From: Candidatus Rokuibacteriota bacterium
Lineage (GTDB): Bacteria; Methylomirabilota; Methylomirabilia; Rokubacteriales; CSP1-6
Direction: 5' to 3'
Length of the DNA: 64,000 bases
NCBI GenBank assembly: GCA_003220495.1
Contig: QHSP01000048.1
Location: 1-64,000, forward strand
The notes under the pieces are model-generated. The model made no database searches, had not been told where the DNA came from, and saw only the letters and a list, made by a program, of their open reading frames with translations. Of the stretch, positions 49,331 through 57,296 are shown piece after piece. How positions within the stretch are numbered: the stretch's first letter is position 1; every line of letters begins with the position of its first letter. The translations under genes were made by a program, and so were the position numbers.

Positions 49331-49885
49331 TCAGCGGCCCACCGCCCGAGCCACCGCCAGGCACAGCGCCTCCGGGTCCACCGGTTTCACGAGGTGGTCA
49401 GCGAAACCCGCGGCCAGCGCTCGGCTGCGGAAGTGCTCCCGGCCATAGGCGGTGACGGCCACCACCGGTAAAGTCCTGACGCGATCGTCAGCCAGGTTTC
49501 GGATTTCGTTGACGAGCCAGTAGCCGTCGGCGCCGGGCATGGCGAGATCGGTCACGACGACGTCTGGTGCCTCTGCGGCCAGCGCGCGCAGCGCGTCGGG
49601 CGCGCTGGTGGTGGTGACGACGCGCGCGCCGCAGGCCGAGAGCGCGGCCGCGAACAGTTCCGCCGTGTCCGGATCGTCGTCGACGACCAGCACTCGCACC
49701 CCTCGCAACACGCGCGGCAATGGAGATCGATGCGAGGCCGAAAGCTCGGGTGATCCTGCGACAGATTCTTCGTCGTCCTCAGGCGGCTCGCCAATCGACA
49801 CGCGTATCGCGCGACGCCGACCGGACGGTCGGGGAAGAGCCTCGAATGTAGAAGGCCGGCGGATGGGGTCAGCGAGATTCCGCAT
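49331..49885 (-). CDS. single-domain response regulator
   Basis: 184 residues: 55 residues of low-complexity N-terminus, then a complete receiver domain (RVLVVDDDPDTAEL; phosphoacceptor Asp in VVVTDLAMPGADGYW; Thr/Ala in VVAVTAYGRE; Lys in HLVKPVDPEALC). No output domain. It looks like the receiver ends of both hybrid kinases here (KPVDP in all three), so it may be a phosphate sink or relay for them. The start could lie later than 49885, as the first 55 residues look untypical. Confidence 0.85.
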   Translation of the reverse strand: MRNLADPIRRPSTFEALPRPSGRRRAIRVSIGEPPEDDEESVAGSPELSASHRSPLPRVLRGVRVLVVDDDPDTAELFAAALSACGARVVTTTSAPDALRALAAEAPDVVVTDLAMPGADGYWLVNEIRNLADDRVRTLPVVAVTAYGREHFRSRALAAGFADHLVKPVDPEALCLAVARAVGR

Positions 49886-49958
49886 GACTGGAATCTTATA
49901 CCGCCTGCCGAGAGGCGCATGCGATGCGACGCGTTTTTTTCGACCGAGACGCGATAGG

Positions 49959-51182
49959 ATGTGCGTCGTGCGCCTCGCCTCCGTCCCGCTGCTCCAACTC
50001 TGGCGACTTCACGGCCTCCGCTGTCTCGGCGTCTGCGTCTTCTTTCACTCGATCGGCATGGTCGGCGAGCAGGTCGTGCTCGGCTGGTACATCCTCGAGA
50101 TCACCGACTCGGCGTTCATGGTGGGCGTGGCGCTGGGCGTGCGGAACCTTCCCTTGTTGTTCGCCGGCATCCCGGCCGGGGTCGTCGCCGATCGCGGCGA
50201 CCGCGTGCGGCTGCTCCGGATCTCCGGCGTCACGATGGCGGTCGCCGCCGCGCTGCTCGGCGCGCTCGTCGCGGCCGGACTCGGCGGCGTCGGGCCGGCG
50301 CTGATGCTGACCTTCTTCACGGGATGCGCGCGCGCCCTGCATCAGACCGCGCGGCAGGGCTACGCGCACGACATCGCGGGCGGCCGCAGCGTGGTCCACG
50401 CGCTCGCGCTCGTGGCCCTCACCTCGCGTCTGGGCGGTCTGCTCGGCTCCCTGATGACGGGATTTCTCATCGCCAGATTCGGCTCCGCCGCGGCGTTCCT
50501 GCTCGTCGCGGCCGGCTATCTGGTGAGCGCCGTCGCCATGCTGCCGGCGCGATCGAGCAGCCGGCCGCGCGAGGCGACCGCCGGCTCCGTGCGCGACGAC
50601 GTGTTCGGCTTCCTTCGCACGATCCGGCGCGATCGCGTGCTCCTGCACCTGATGAGCCTCACCGCCATCGCCGAGGTGCTCGGCTTCTCCCACCAGGCCC
50701 TGCTCCCGAGCCTCGCCCGCGACGTGCTCCGGGTGGGGCCGGAGGGGCTCGGCGTGATGACGGCCGCGCGTCAGGTCGGGGGGCTCGCCGGCATCGCGTT
50801 CACCTCGGGGCTCGGCGGCGCGCGCGGCTACGGGCCGTTGTTCCTCTCGGTGCTGATCGCCTTCGGCGCGTCGCTCGTGGCGCTCGGGTTCGCGCCGAGC
50901 TTCCCCGTGGTGCTGCTGGTCCTCGTCGCCGCCAACGCGCTCGGCGCGGTGACCGACGTGCTCGCCCAGACGTTGATCCAGCTCGCGGTGCCGAGCGGGC
51001 TCCGCGGGCGCGCGGGCGGCGCGTGGGTGGTGTCGATCGGGATGGCGCCGCTCGGACAGTTCCAGGTGGGCGCGCTCGCGTCGCTCTTCGGCGTGGGCGC
51101 GGCGCTCGGGGTGAACGGCCTCGCGCTGATGGCGGTCGGCGCCGCCGCGGCGCTGCTGGTGCCGAGGCTCCGCCGGCTCTGA
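49959..51182 (+). CDS. MFS transporter (enterobactin-exporter-like, PF05977 group)
   Basis: 407 residues with about 12 hydrophobic segments. LPLLFAGIPAGVVADRGDRV is the MFS motif A-like loop between spans 2 and 3. The group holds efflux pumps for siderophores and macrolides, but the substrate here is unknown. ATG 49959 is chosen because it starts the first span (CVFFHSIGMVGEQVVLGW) region; GATAGG overlaps the start, so it may be leaderless. The TGA overlaps the next ATG (TGATG). Confidence 0.87.
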   Translation: MCVVRLASVPLLQLWRLHGLRCLGVCVFFHSIGMVGEQVVLGWYILEITDSAFMVGVALGVRNLPLLFAGIPAGVVADRGDRVRLLRISGVTMAVAAALLGALVAAGLGGVGPALMLTFFTGCARALHQTARQGYAHDIAGGRSVVHALALVALTSRLGGLLGSLMTGFLIARFGSAAAFLLVAAGYLVSAVAMLPARSSSRPREATAGSVRDDVFGFLRTIRRDRVLLHLMSLTAIAEVLGFSHQALLPSLARDVLRVGPEGLGVMTAARQVGGLAGIAFTSGLGGARGYGPLFLSVLIAFGASLVALGFAPSFPVVLLVLVAANALGAVTDVLAQTLIQLAVPSGLRGRAGGAWVVSIGMAPLGQFQVGALASLFGVGAALGVNGLALMAVGAAAALLVPRLRRL

Positions 51183-51970
51183 TGGCCTCGTCGCTCGAGC
51201 GGCGGGTGGCGATCGACGCGGCGCGCGCCGCCGGCGACATCTTGCGCACGGAGTTTCGCGCGGCGCATCGCGTCGCGTTCAAGGGGCAGACGATCAACCT
51301 CGTGACCGAGATGGACGAGCGCGCCGAGGAGCTGATCGTCGGCCGGCTCGCCTCGGCGTTCCCCGACGACGCGATCCTCGCCGAGGAGCGCGGGGCGGCC
51401 CGCGGCCGCTCGGGACGCCGCTGGATCGTCGATCCGCTGGACGGAACGACCAACTACGCCCACGGGCTGCCGGTCTTCGCGGTGTCGATCGCGCTGGAAG
51501 TCGACCGGCGGATCGTGCTCGGCGTCGCCTACAACCCGAGCGCCGACGAGCTCTACGTCGCCGAGCGGGGCCGCGGCGCGACCGTCAACGACGAGCGGCT
51601 CGCGGTGTCGACCACCGCGACGCTCGAGGAGAGCCTGCTCTCGACGGGCTTCCCCTACAACATCCGCGAGACACCCGACACGAACTTGAAGGAGTACGCG
51701 GCGTTCGCGCTCCGGTGTCGCGGCGTGCGCAGGCTCGGCTCCGCCGTCCTGGATCTCGCCTGGGTCGCCGCCGGTCGGCTCGACGGCTTCTGGGAGCTCC
51801 GCCTGGGGCCGTGGGACGTCGCCGCCGCCAGCCTCTTCGTCGAGGAGGCCGGCGGGCGAATCACGAATCTGGTCGGCGGCGCCGTCGACGTGGACGCGCC
51901 CGCGGTGGTGGCGAGCAACGGCCGGATCCACGACGAGATGCTCGGCGTCCTGAGGGACGTCCGAGCCTAG
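51182..51970 (+). CDS. inositol monophosphatase family protein
   Basis: 262 residues, Mg-dependent phosphatase of the IMPase/SuhB family. Metal motifs are complete: LAEERG (Glu), WIVDPLDGTTNYAHG (DPLDGT) and GPWDVAAASLFVEEAGG (WD). Substrates in the family include inositol phosphate, histidinol phosphate and fructose bisphosphate; here it may dephosphorylate a sugar. Coupled to the MFS gene by TGATG. Confidence 0.92.
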   Translation: MASSLERRVAIDAARAAGDILRTEFRAAHRVAFKGQTINLVTEMDERAEELIVGRLASAFPDDAILAEERGAARGRSGRRWIVDPLDGTTNYAHGLPVFAVSIALEVDRRIVLGVAYNPSADELYVAERGRGATVNDERLAVSTTATLEESLLSTGFPYNIRETPDTNLKEYAAFALRCRGVRRLGSAVLDLAWVAAGRLDGFWELRLGPWDVAAASLFVEEAGGRITNLVGGAVDVDAPAVVASNGRIHDEMLGVLRDVRA

Positions 51971-52009
51971 TCGCGGAGCTTGAGGCGGGCGGGGGCTGGC
52001 GCAGGAGGC

Positions 52010-53185
52010 TCATCGCGCATAGTGACCGCAGACTTTGTCGAGAGCCCTCAGCACGTCGTCCTGATCCTCCGCGGTCATCGCCGGGAAGAGCGGCAAGGTC
52101 ACCAGGCGCGCCTCGACCGCCTCGGCGATGGGGCAGAGTCCTGGGGCGTAGCCGAACTGGCGGGCGTAGAACGGATGGCGATAGACGAGGGGATAGTGCA
52201 TCGTGGCGCCGATGTTCTCGGCGCGCAGCGCCTGGAGGACCAGGTCGCGGTCGGCCGTCAGGTGCTCGAGGTGCAGCATCACGACGAACAGGTGCCAGCC
52301 GTGTCGTACGCCGTCGGGAAGCGCCGGCAGCTCGATGAAGGGCGAGCGGGCGAGCCGCTCGCGGTAGCGGAGTGCCAGTCGTTCACGGCGGCTCCAGAAG
52401 CGCTCGAGCTTGCCGAGCTGCGAAAGGCCGAGGGCCGACTGGAAGTCGGTGAGACGGTAGTTGTTCCCGGGCTCGGGGATCTCATACTTCCAGGGACGCG
52501 TCGGGTCGTGACGAATCCCGTGATGTCGCATCGCGCGTAGACGCTCGGCGAGGTCTTCGCGATCGGTGAGCACCGCGCCACCCTCGCCGGTGGTGATCAG
52601 CTTCGCGGGATGAAACGAGACGGTGGTCATGTCGGCGAGCGCGCCGACCGGCCGCGCGCCGGCGGCGCCGCCGAACGAGTGCGCCGCGTCGGCGATGACG
52701 ATCCAGCCGTGCTCTTGGGCGAGTGCAAGCAACCGGTCGTACTCGCAGGGGAGCCCCGCGAAGTCGACCGGCAGCAGCGCACGCGTCCGCCCGGTCGCCA
52801 CGCGCTTGACCGCGTCCGGAGCGAGGTTCAGCGTGGCGCCGTCGACGTCGGCGAACACGGGTCTGGCACCCTGGTAGACGACCGCGTTGGCAGTCGCCGC
52901 GAAGGTCAGCGCGGTCGTAATCGCGTCGTCGCCGGGGCGGAGGCCTGCGGCCCAGCACGCCGCATGCAGCGCCGCCGTGCCGTTGGCCACCGCCACCGCG
53001 TGCTTCACGCCGGCGCGTTCGGCCAGCGCGCGCTCGAAGCGGGCGACCGTAGGTCCCTGCGTGATCCAGTCGCCAGCGAGGGCGTCGGTGACCGCGGCGA
53101 TGTCGTCCGGTTCGATTGTCTGGTGCGCGTACGGCAGCCGTGCAGGGCGCACCGGAGGTCCGCCCAGGAGCGCTAGCTTCTCCAT
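52010..53185 (-). CDS. DegT/DnrJ/EryC1 sugar aminotransferase (ArnB/PseC-like)
   Basis: PLP enzyme transferring an amino group to a nucleotide keto-sugar. 391 residues; PLP lysine in SFHPAKLITTGEGG, ADAAHSFGG (Asp ring contact), GDWITQGPTVARFE, VANGTAALHAA and NYRLTDFQSALGLSQL are the family landmarks. Given the split ArnA, ArnC and ArnD genes on the same strand upstream, the ArnB step (UDP-4-keto-pentose to UDP-L-Ara4N) is a sensible guess; PseC or other sugar specificity is possible. The upxY gene on the other strand separates it from the arn block. Confidence 0.88.
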   Translation of the reverse strand: MEKLALLGGPPVRPARLPYAHQTIEPDDIAAVTDALAGDWITQGPTVARFERALAERAGVKHAVAVANGTAALHAACWAAGLRPGDDAITTALTFAATANAVVYQGARPVFADVDGATLNLAPDAVKRVATGRTRALLPVDFAGLPCEYDRLLALAQEHGWIVIADAAHSFGGAAGARPVGALADMTTVSFHPAKLITTGEGGAVLTDREDLAERLRAMRHHGIRHDPTRPWKYEIPEPGNNYRLTDFQSALGLSQLGKLERFWSRRERLALRYRERLARSPFIELPALPDGVRHGWHLFVVMLHLEHLTADRDLVLQALRAENIGATMHYPLVYRHPFYARQFGYAPGLCPIAEAVEARLVTLPLFPAMTAEDQDDVLRALDKVCGHYAR

Positions 53186-53250
53186 ACCGTGAAGGTCCTC
53201 GAACCGCCGTAGGCGGATTCGGCGGGAACGGCAGCGCTCCCGTCGATGTT

Positions 53251-53442
53251 CTATATAGTTGGCGCGCGACGGACCTCGAGGCCCCCGAGCGCACCCGGCA
53301 CGCCGCGCAGGGTGATTTGCACGGAGGACCGCGAGTCAGGTTGGCCGAAAACGATCACGTCGACATCGACCGCTTCGGCTGCTGTCAGGACTTCCTCGAG
53401 CCACTCCAGGAACGGGCCTGTCTCGAACGGTTGCTGTGTCAT
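53251..53442 (-). CDS. possible small acidic protein
   Basis: 63 residues (MTQQPFETGPFLEWLEEVLT, then AAEAVDVDVIVFGQPDSRSS and VQITLRGVPGALGG). Balanced, protein-like composition with no antisense gene to explain it, in an otherwise empty 350-bp gap (53186-53535). A weak AAGG lies 12 nt before the ATG. It ends 65 nt before the aminotransferase gene. No family recognised; may be spurious. Confidence 0.35.
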   Translation of the reverse strand: MTQQPFETGPFLEWLEEVLTAAEAVDVDVIVFGQPDSRSSVQITLRGVPGALGGLEVRRAPTI

Positions 53443-53467
53443 GTTGGCTTCTGCCTTCAGTTCGGAA

Positions 53468-53496
53468 TTGGCTATTTTCGGAAACTGCCCTATAAT
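53468..53496 (+). promoter_or_regulatory. strong sigma70-like promoter for upxY-like gene
   Basis: TTGGCT (53468-53473), exactly 17 nt, TATAAT (53491-53496). RNA would start near 53503, leaving a 33-nt leader that holds the 17-nt tandem repeat. Confidence 0.7.
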
Positions 53497-53509
53497 CCGC
53501 ACCTTGTTC

Positions 53510-53543
53510 GGTCTTCCGATGATGTTGGTCTTCCGATGATGTC
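53510..53543 (+). repeat. tandem 17-nt repeat with short upstream ORF at the upxY start
   Basis: GGTCTTCCGATGATGTT then GGTCTTCCGATGATGTC. The first copy supplies ATGATG at 53519, giving a six-codon ORF whose TGA (53537-53539) overlaps the second ATGATG (53536), the start of the antiterminator gene. This may couple or damp translation, or be a simple duplication. Confidence 0.6.
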
Positions 53544-54108
53544 GGTGTCCGCCCAGACCGTTCCCGAGAGGATCACGCGCGTGGAGACTGCGGCGATGGA
53601 CGACCTGAGGTGCATCCCTTTCTGGTACGTGGTGCGCACCCGCTCGCGCCACGAGAAAACCGTGCGCGACCAGCTCGTGGGCCGCGAGGTCGAGACCTTT
53701 CTGCCGATCGTCGAGCGCTGGAGCCGGTGGAAGGACCGCCGAAAGAAGATCGCGATTCCGCTCTTCCCTGGCTATTGCTTCGCGCGCTTCCCGCTCGTTG
53801 AGCGCCTCCGCGTCCTGAACGCGGTCGGCGTCGCCGATCTCGTCGGCACCTGTGGCCGACCCGAGCCAGTGCCCGACGCCGAGATCGAATCGCTCCAGCG
53901 CCTGGCGAGAACCACGCTGCAGTACGATCCGCATCCGTTCCTCACCGAGGGCATGGACGTCGAAGTGGTGCGCGGCCCGCTCGCCGGGGTCCGGGGCAAG
54001 CTCCTGCGCAAAGATCGGGTGACCCGGCTCGTCCTGTCCGTCACGCTCATCCGCCAGGCCGCGGTGGTGGAGATCCATCCCGCCGACGTCGCCCACGTCC
54101 CCACCTAG
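53536..54108 (+). CDS. NusG-like antiterminator of the UpxY/RfaH kind
   Basis: 190 residues from ATG 53536 (171 if ATG 53596 is used). NusG N-terminal domain PFWYVVRTRSRHEKTVRDQL, VETFLPIVERWSRWKDRRKK, IPLFPGYCFARFPL, then a KOW domain (LTEGMDVEVVRGPLAGVRGK). Specialised NusG paralogues like this let RNA polymerase read through long polysaccharide operons. It faces away from the arn/FAS operon and may act on it, or on the aminotransferase side, in trans. Stop overlaps the convergent lipoprotein stop in a shared CTAG. Confidence 0.88.
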   Translation: MMSVSAQTVPERITRVETAAMDDLRCIPFWYVVRTRSRHEKTVRDQLVGREVETFLPIVERWSRWKDRRKKIAIPLFPGYCFARFPLVERLRVLNAVGVADLVGTCGRPEPVPDAEIESLQRLARTTLQYDPHPFLTEGMDVEVVRGPLAGVRGKLLRKDRVTRLVLSVTLIRQAAVVEIHPADVAHVPT

Positions 54109-54935
54109 TTTCTCAGCAGGATTCGCGCCTGGCGGGCCGCCGCGGTCGACGGGTAGTCCCCCACGACGCGCTCCCACGTTCGCTTCGCGCGTTCGCCGTC
54201 ACCGAGGTCTCTCTCGCACAGACCGATCTTCACGAGCGCGTCCGGCACCTTCTCGCCGCGCGGGAGCGCACTCACCAGCGCCTCGAACTCGCCGAGCGCG
54301 CCCCGATAGTCTTTCTGCGTGTAGAGGATGTCCGCCACCAGGAACTGCGCGCTCTCGCGCAGCGGATGATCCGGATAGGTCGTGATCAGGTCGTAGAAGG
54401 TGAGGATCGCCGCATCGAGCTGTTTCGCGCGTAATTTCTCGGTCCCTGCGCGGTACAGATCGGCCGCCGGAGTCGTGGTCGCCGAGACCGTGGGCCGCGG
54501 CGCGGCCGCCGCTGCTGGCGGCGGCACTGGGGCTGCCGGGGCAAACCCGCTCGGCGCGGCCGGCAGGCGCCCGCGGTTCTGCGACTCGAGCTCATCTACC
54601 CGACGGCGGAGAAACGTGAGCTGGTCGTCTTGCTGCCGTGAGCTCGCGATGAGCTTGGCTACGGCGTTCTGCAGATCGTTGAGCTCGCCGGCAATCCTCG
54701 TCATCTGGTCGGCCAGACGCGCCTGGTCGGACGCGGGCGCCGACGGCTTGTCGGCAGTTGCCGAAGGCTTGTCGGCAGGCGCAGAAGGCTTGGCGGTTGA
54801 AGCCGCCGGGTCCGACGAGCGGATCGCCTCGAACGTGCCCGTCGACTTGGTAGCGCCCCCGCAGCCCGCCAGAGCAAATGCCAGCAGCATCACGGCGAAC
54901 GCCATCAGCCTCACGCTGAGCCCTGACCGACTCAC
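54105..54935 (-). CDS. CpoB/YbgF-like TPR lipoprotein
   Basis: 276 residues from GTG 54935 (GTGA overlap with the gene upstream). Lipoprotein signal AVMLLAFALAGCGG, a low-complexity stretch with three copies of DKPSA-type repeats, a coiled coil (residues about 70-115), a Pro/Ala linker and a C-terminal TPR domain (AADLYRAGTEKLRAKQLDAA, TTYPDHPLRESAQFLVADIL, GDYPSTAAARQARILL). This is the YbgF/CpoB layout (Tol-Pal linked coordination of peptidoglycan synthesis), but no tol genes are here and it ends the glycolipid operon. Confidence 0.82.
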   Translation of the reverse strand: MSRSGLSVRLMAFAVMLLAFALAGCGGATKSTGTFEAIRSSDPAASTAKPSAPADKPSATADKPSAPASDQARLADQMTRIAGELNDLQNAVAKLIASSRQQDDQLTFLRRRVDELESQNRGRLPAAPSGFAPAAPVPPPAAAAAPRPTVSATTTPAADLYRAGTEKLRAKQLDAAILTFYDLITTYPDHPLRESAQFLVADILYTQKDYRGALGEFEALVSALPRGEKVPDALVKIGLCERDLGDGERAKRTWERVVGDYPSTAAARQARILLRN

Positions 54936-55444
54936 GGAACTCCGACCGTGGTGACGGAGACCCAGGCGAGCGGCCACTGGGCGGGCGCGCGAAGCTGGAG
55001 CGTCACAGTCCCCTCGCGGCTCAGCGGGACTTCGACGAGCCAGAGCCAACCCTCCGGCACCGTGAGCGACGGATAGCTTCTGACGATCGCACCGCGGGCG
55101 AACACGTAGCGATGCTCGCCCGCCTCGCGGGTGTGGACACGCTCGCCGAGGACGAGGGTGCCGCCATTCGTGACGCAGAGGAGATAGTCGATCGCCTGGG
55201 GCGGCGACGCCCGGATGACACGGACGGGCGCGGCACGGTTCGTGTCGGCCGTTGTGATGCCCGTAGAGATCTGCTCGAGCGTCGAATAGGCGACCGGCGC
55301 CTCGCGCATGACGATCAGCTCGTTGCCGTTGCTCTCGAGCTTGATCGCCGACTGATCCAGGACGATCGGCGGCCGCGGCTGGGTCACGGCAGGCGTCGAG
55401 ACGAACACGAGCGCGGCAACAGTCGCGACGATGCACCGGGTCAT
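54932..55444 (-). CDS. exported protein of unknown function
   Basis: 170 residues. Signal peptide (CIVATVAALVFVSTPAVT), then a mature part with even hydrophobic spacing suggesting beta structure (ELIVMREAPVAYSTLEQIST, GTLVLGERVHTREAGEH). No family recognised. ATGA overlap with arnD upstream and GTGA overlap with the lipoprotein downstream tie it to the glycolipid operon. Confidence 0.75.
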   Translation of the reverse strand: MTRCIVATVAALVFVSTPAVTQPRPPIVLDQSAIKLESNGNELIVMREAPVAYSTLEQISTGITTADTNRAAPVRVIRASPPQAIDYLLCVTNGGTLVLGERVHTREAGEHRYVFARGAIVRSYPSLTVPEGWLWLVEVPLSREGTVTLQLRAPAQWPLAWVSVTTVGVP

Positions 55445-56361
55445 CGCAGCGCCGCCGTGCGATGCATGCCAACCCGTCCGCGCGCCGATATCCAGCCGCT
55501 GCGACCGTCCACCGAGCCGCGGACCACCGGAGCGACGGGCAGCTCGTCGCCAGCTCCCAACGCCTGGACGGCGACGTCGTCGAGCCTGACGAAGCGGACG
55601 CCGGTGCGCCGGAGCTCGCCGAGGAACACCTCGAACGCCGCGAGCAAGCGCCCGCCCTCCACCTCCGCGTGGAGCGTGAAGACGTTGACGCCGGGCCGAA
55701 CGGCCTGCGCGAGTGTCCCCGGAACGTCCGGCACTCGCCCGAGGAGCTCGTCCATCGTGGGCATCGTGGTCGGCACCTGGAGGGTCGCGAGCACGCCGTC
55801 GGCGACCTCGGGCCGGAACGGCGCCTCGCCGCGCGTGTCGCTCGCGTAGCGAAAGCGGAAGGTGTCCTGGACGGCGAGCGCCGACGCGGAGGTCCGCCAA
55901 CCCGGTGCCGCGCTCGCGTGCGGGGCGACGCCGACCGCCACCTCGAACGCGCGCGCGGCCCGATTCAGATCCGCACGGATCGCGGAACGACTGAGACGGT
56001 GTATACCGTCCTGCCAGCCGACATGGTCCCAGCCGTGAGGCCCAAGCTCGTGGCCAGCGTCGGCAATCTGTCGGAGCAGCGCCGGCGCGCCCGCGCCCAC
56101 CAGGCGCGCCGGCAAGAGGGTCCCGGAGAGCAACGTACGCAGTCCGTAGAGCGCGAGCGGATTCGTGCGCCACATCTTCACGAGGAAGCTCGGGCGCAGC
56201 GCTCGTCGGATCGCCAGTCCCGAGCGATCCGGGCCCATCGTCACGAAGAAGGACGCGCGAAGCTCGCTGCGCCGGAAAAGCTCCAGCAGTCGGGGGACAC
56301 CCTCCGCCAGCCCACGACGCGTGTCGACGTCGACGCGTAGCGCTACTGTCGCTTGAACCAT
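55441..56361 (-). CDS. arnD: polysaccharide deacetylase family protein, ArnD-like deformylase
   Basis: 306 residues. NodB-fold: ALRVDVDTRRGLAEGVPRLL (catalytic Asp pair DVD), LRASFFVTMGPDRSG, DAGHELGPHGWDHVGWQDG (metal His motif HGWDH) and NVFTLHAEVEGG. ArnD removes formyl from undecaprenyl-phospho-Ara4FN at the membrane, and placing next to ArnC- and ArnA-like genes supports that step. The 5' end overlaps the epimerase gene by 19 nt. Confidence 0.88.
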   Translation of the reverse strand: MVQATVALRVDVDTRRGLAEGVPRLLELFRRSELRASFFVTMGPDRSGLAIRRALRPSFLVKMWRTNPLALYGLRTLLSGTLLPARLVGAGAPALLRQIADAGHELGPHGWDHVGWQDGIHRLSRSAIRADLNRAARAFEVAVGVAPHASAAPGWRTSASALAVQDTFRFRYASDTRGEAPFRPEVADGVLATLQVPTTMPTMDELLGRVPDVPGTLAQAVRPGVNVFTLHAEVEGGRLLAAFEVFLGELRRTGVRFVRLDDVAVQALGAGDELPVAPVVRGSVDGRSGWISARGRVGMHRTAALR

Positions 56362-57296
56362 TCGATCGTCTGCCCGAGCCCCACGTCGAGCGTGGTCTCG
56401 GCTCGCACGCCCAGGAGCGCCCGCATCCGGCTCAGCGACGGCACGCGCCGCGGGATGTCCTCGTATCCGTGCGCGTACACGGCGTCAGATGGCACGAAAA
56501 TGATCGGTGAGGAAGAGCCGGCGATCCGGACCATGCGCGAGGCCAGATCGCGGATCGAGACTTCCTCTTCCGAGCCGACGTTGATCGCCTGCCCCTCGGC
56601 CTCCGCTCGAAGACCGGCCTGGACCGTCGCGCGCACGGCGTCGTCGACGTAGGTGAACGTTCTCGTCTGGGAGCCGTCGCCGATCACGGTCACCGGCTCG
56701 CCCCGCAGCAGCTGACCGATGAAGATCGACACGACCCGGCCTCGATCCTTCTGATCGAGCCGTGGGCCGTAGACATTGAAGTATCTGAGGACCACCACGC
56801 GAAGCCCCATGCGCGCGAACGCGAAGCAGAAGTGCTCGCCGGCGGCTTTCGAGGTCGCGTAGCACCAGCGGTCCGTTTGCGTCGAGCCGAGCACGCGGTC
56901 GCCGTCCTCCTCGAACGGCACCGCGGTGCTTCGCCCGTAGACCTCGGAGGTCGAGCTGAAGACGACTTTCTTCTGATGGCGGAACGCCGCGGCCAGCACA
57001 TCCTGGACGCCGTTGATGTTGACGGTGAGCACCTGATAGGGGTCGCCCACGTAGTGCTCGACCCCGACCACGGCCGCGAGGTGGTACACCAGGTCGGACC
57101 ACGCGACGAGGCCGTCGAGGATCTCCCGGTTCAACACCGTCTCGCGGATCGCCCGAAACCGCGGATTCGGACGCAGGTGGCGGACCTTGAGATCGCCGGC
57201 GGGGTCGAGGATAGTCACCTCCTGTCCTCGCTCGAGCCACGCCTCGGCGAGATGCGAGCCCAGGAATCCAGCTCCCCCGGTGATCAAGACCCTCAT
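56343..57296 (-). CDS. NAD-dependent sugar dehydratase/decarboxylase (ArnA C-domain-like)
   Basis: 317 residues, extended SDR. NAD motif MRVLITGGAGFLGSHLAEA, SSTSEVYGRS (Ser and Glu matching the ArnA/UXS decarboxylase pair), RWCYATSKAAGEHF (YxxxK), LRYFNVYGPR and RTFTYVDDAV. Known ArnA C-domains oxidise and decarboxylate UDP-glucuronate to UDP-4-keto-pentose; the TSEVYG and RWxYxxSK match supports that. ATGA overlap with the formyltransferase. A UDP-glucuronate decarboxylase making UDP-xylose is the alternative. Confidence 0.85.
   Translation of the reverse strand: MRVLITGGAGFLGSHLAEAWLERGQEVTILDPAGDLKVRHLRPNPRFRAIRETVLNREILDGLVAWSDLVYHLAAVVGVEHYVGDPYQVLTVNINGVQDVLAAAFRHQKKVVFSSTSEVYGRSTAVPFEEDGDRVLGSTQTDRWCYATSKAAGEHFCFAFARMGLRVVVLRYFNVYGPRLDQKDRGRVVSIFIGQLLRGEPVTVIGDGSQTRTFTYVDDAVRATVQAGLRAEAEGQAINVGSEEEVSIRDLASRMVRIAGSSSPIIFVPSDAVYAHGYEDIPRRVPSLSRMRALLGVRAETTLDVGLGQTIEWFKRQ

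Noticed and set aside
53246-53539. Plus-strand 97-residue ORF before upxY
   Set aside because: Ser/Thr/Arg-rich, crosses the strong promoter; the minus-strand 63-residue frame is more protein-like.
54105-55472. Long upstream extension of the CpoB-like lipoprotein
   Set aside because: It reads through the exported-protein gene in another frame; lipobox and GTGA overlap fix the start.
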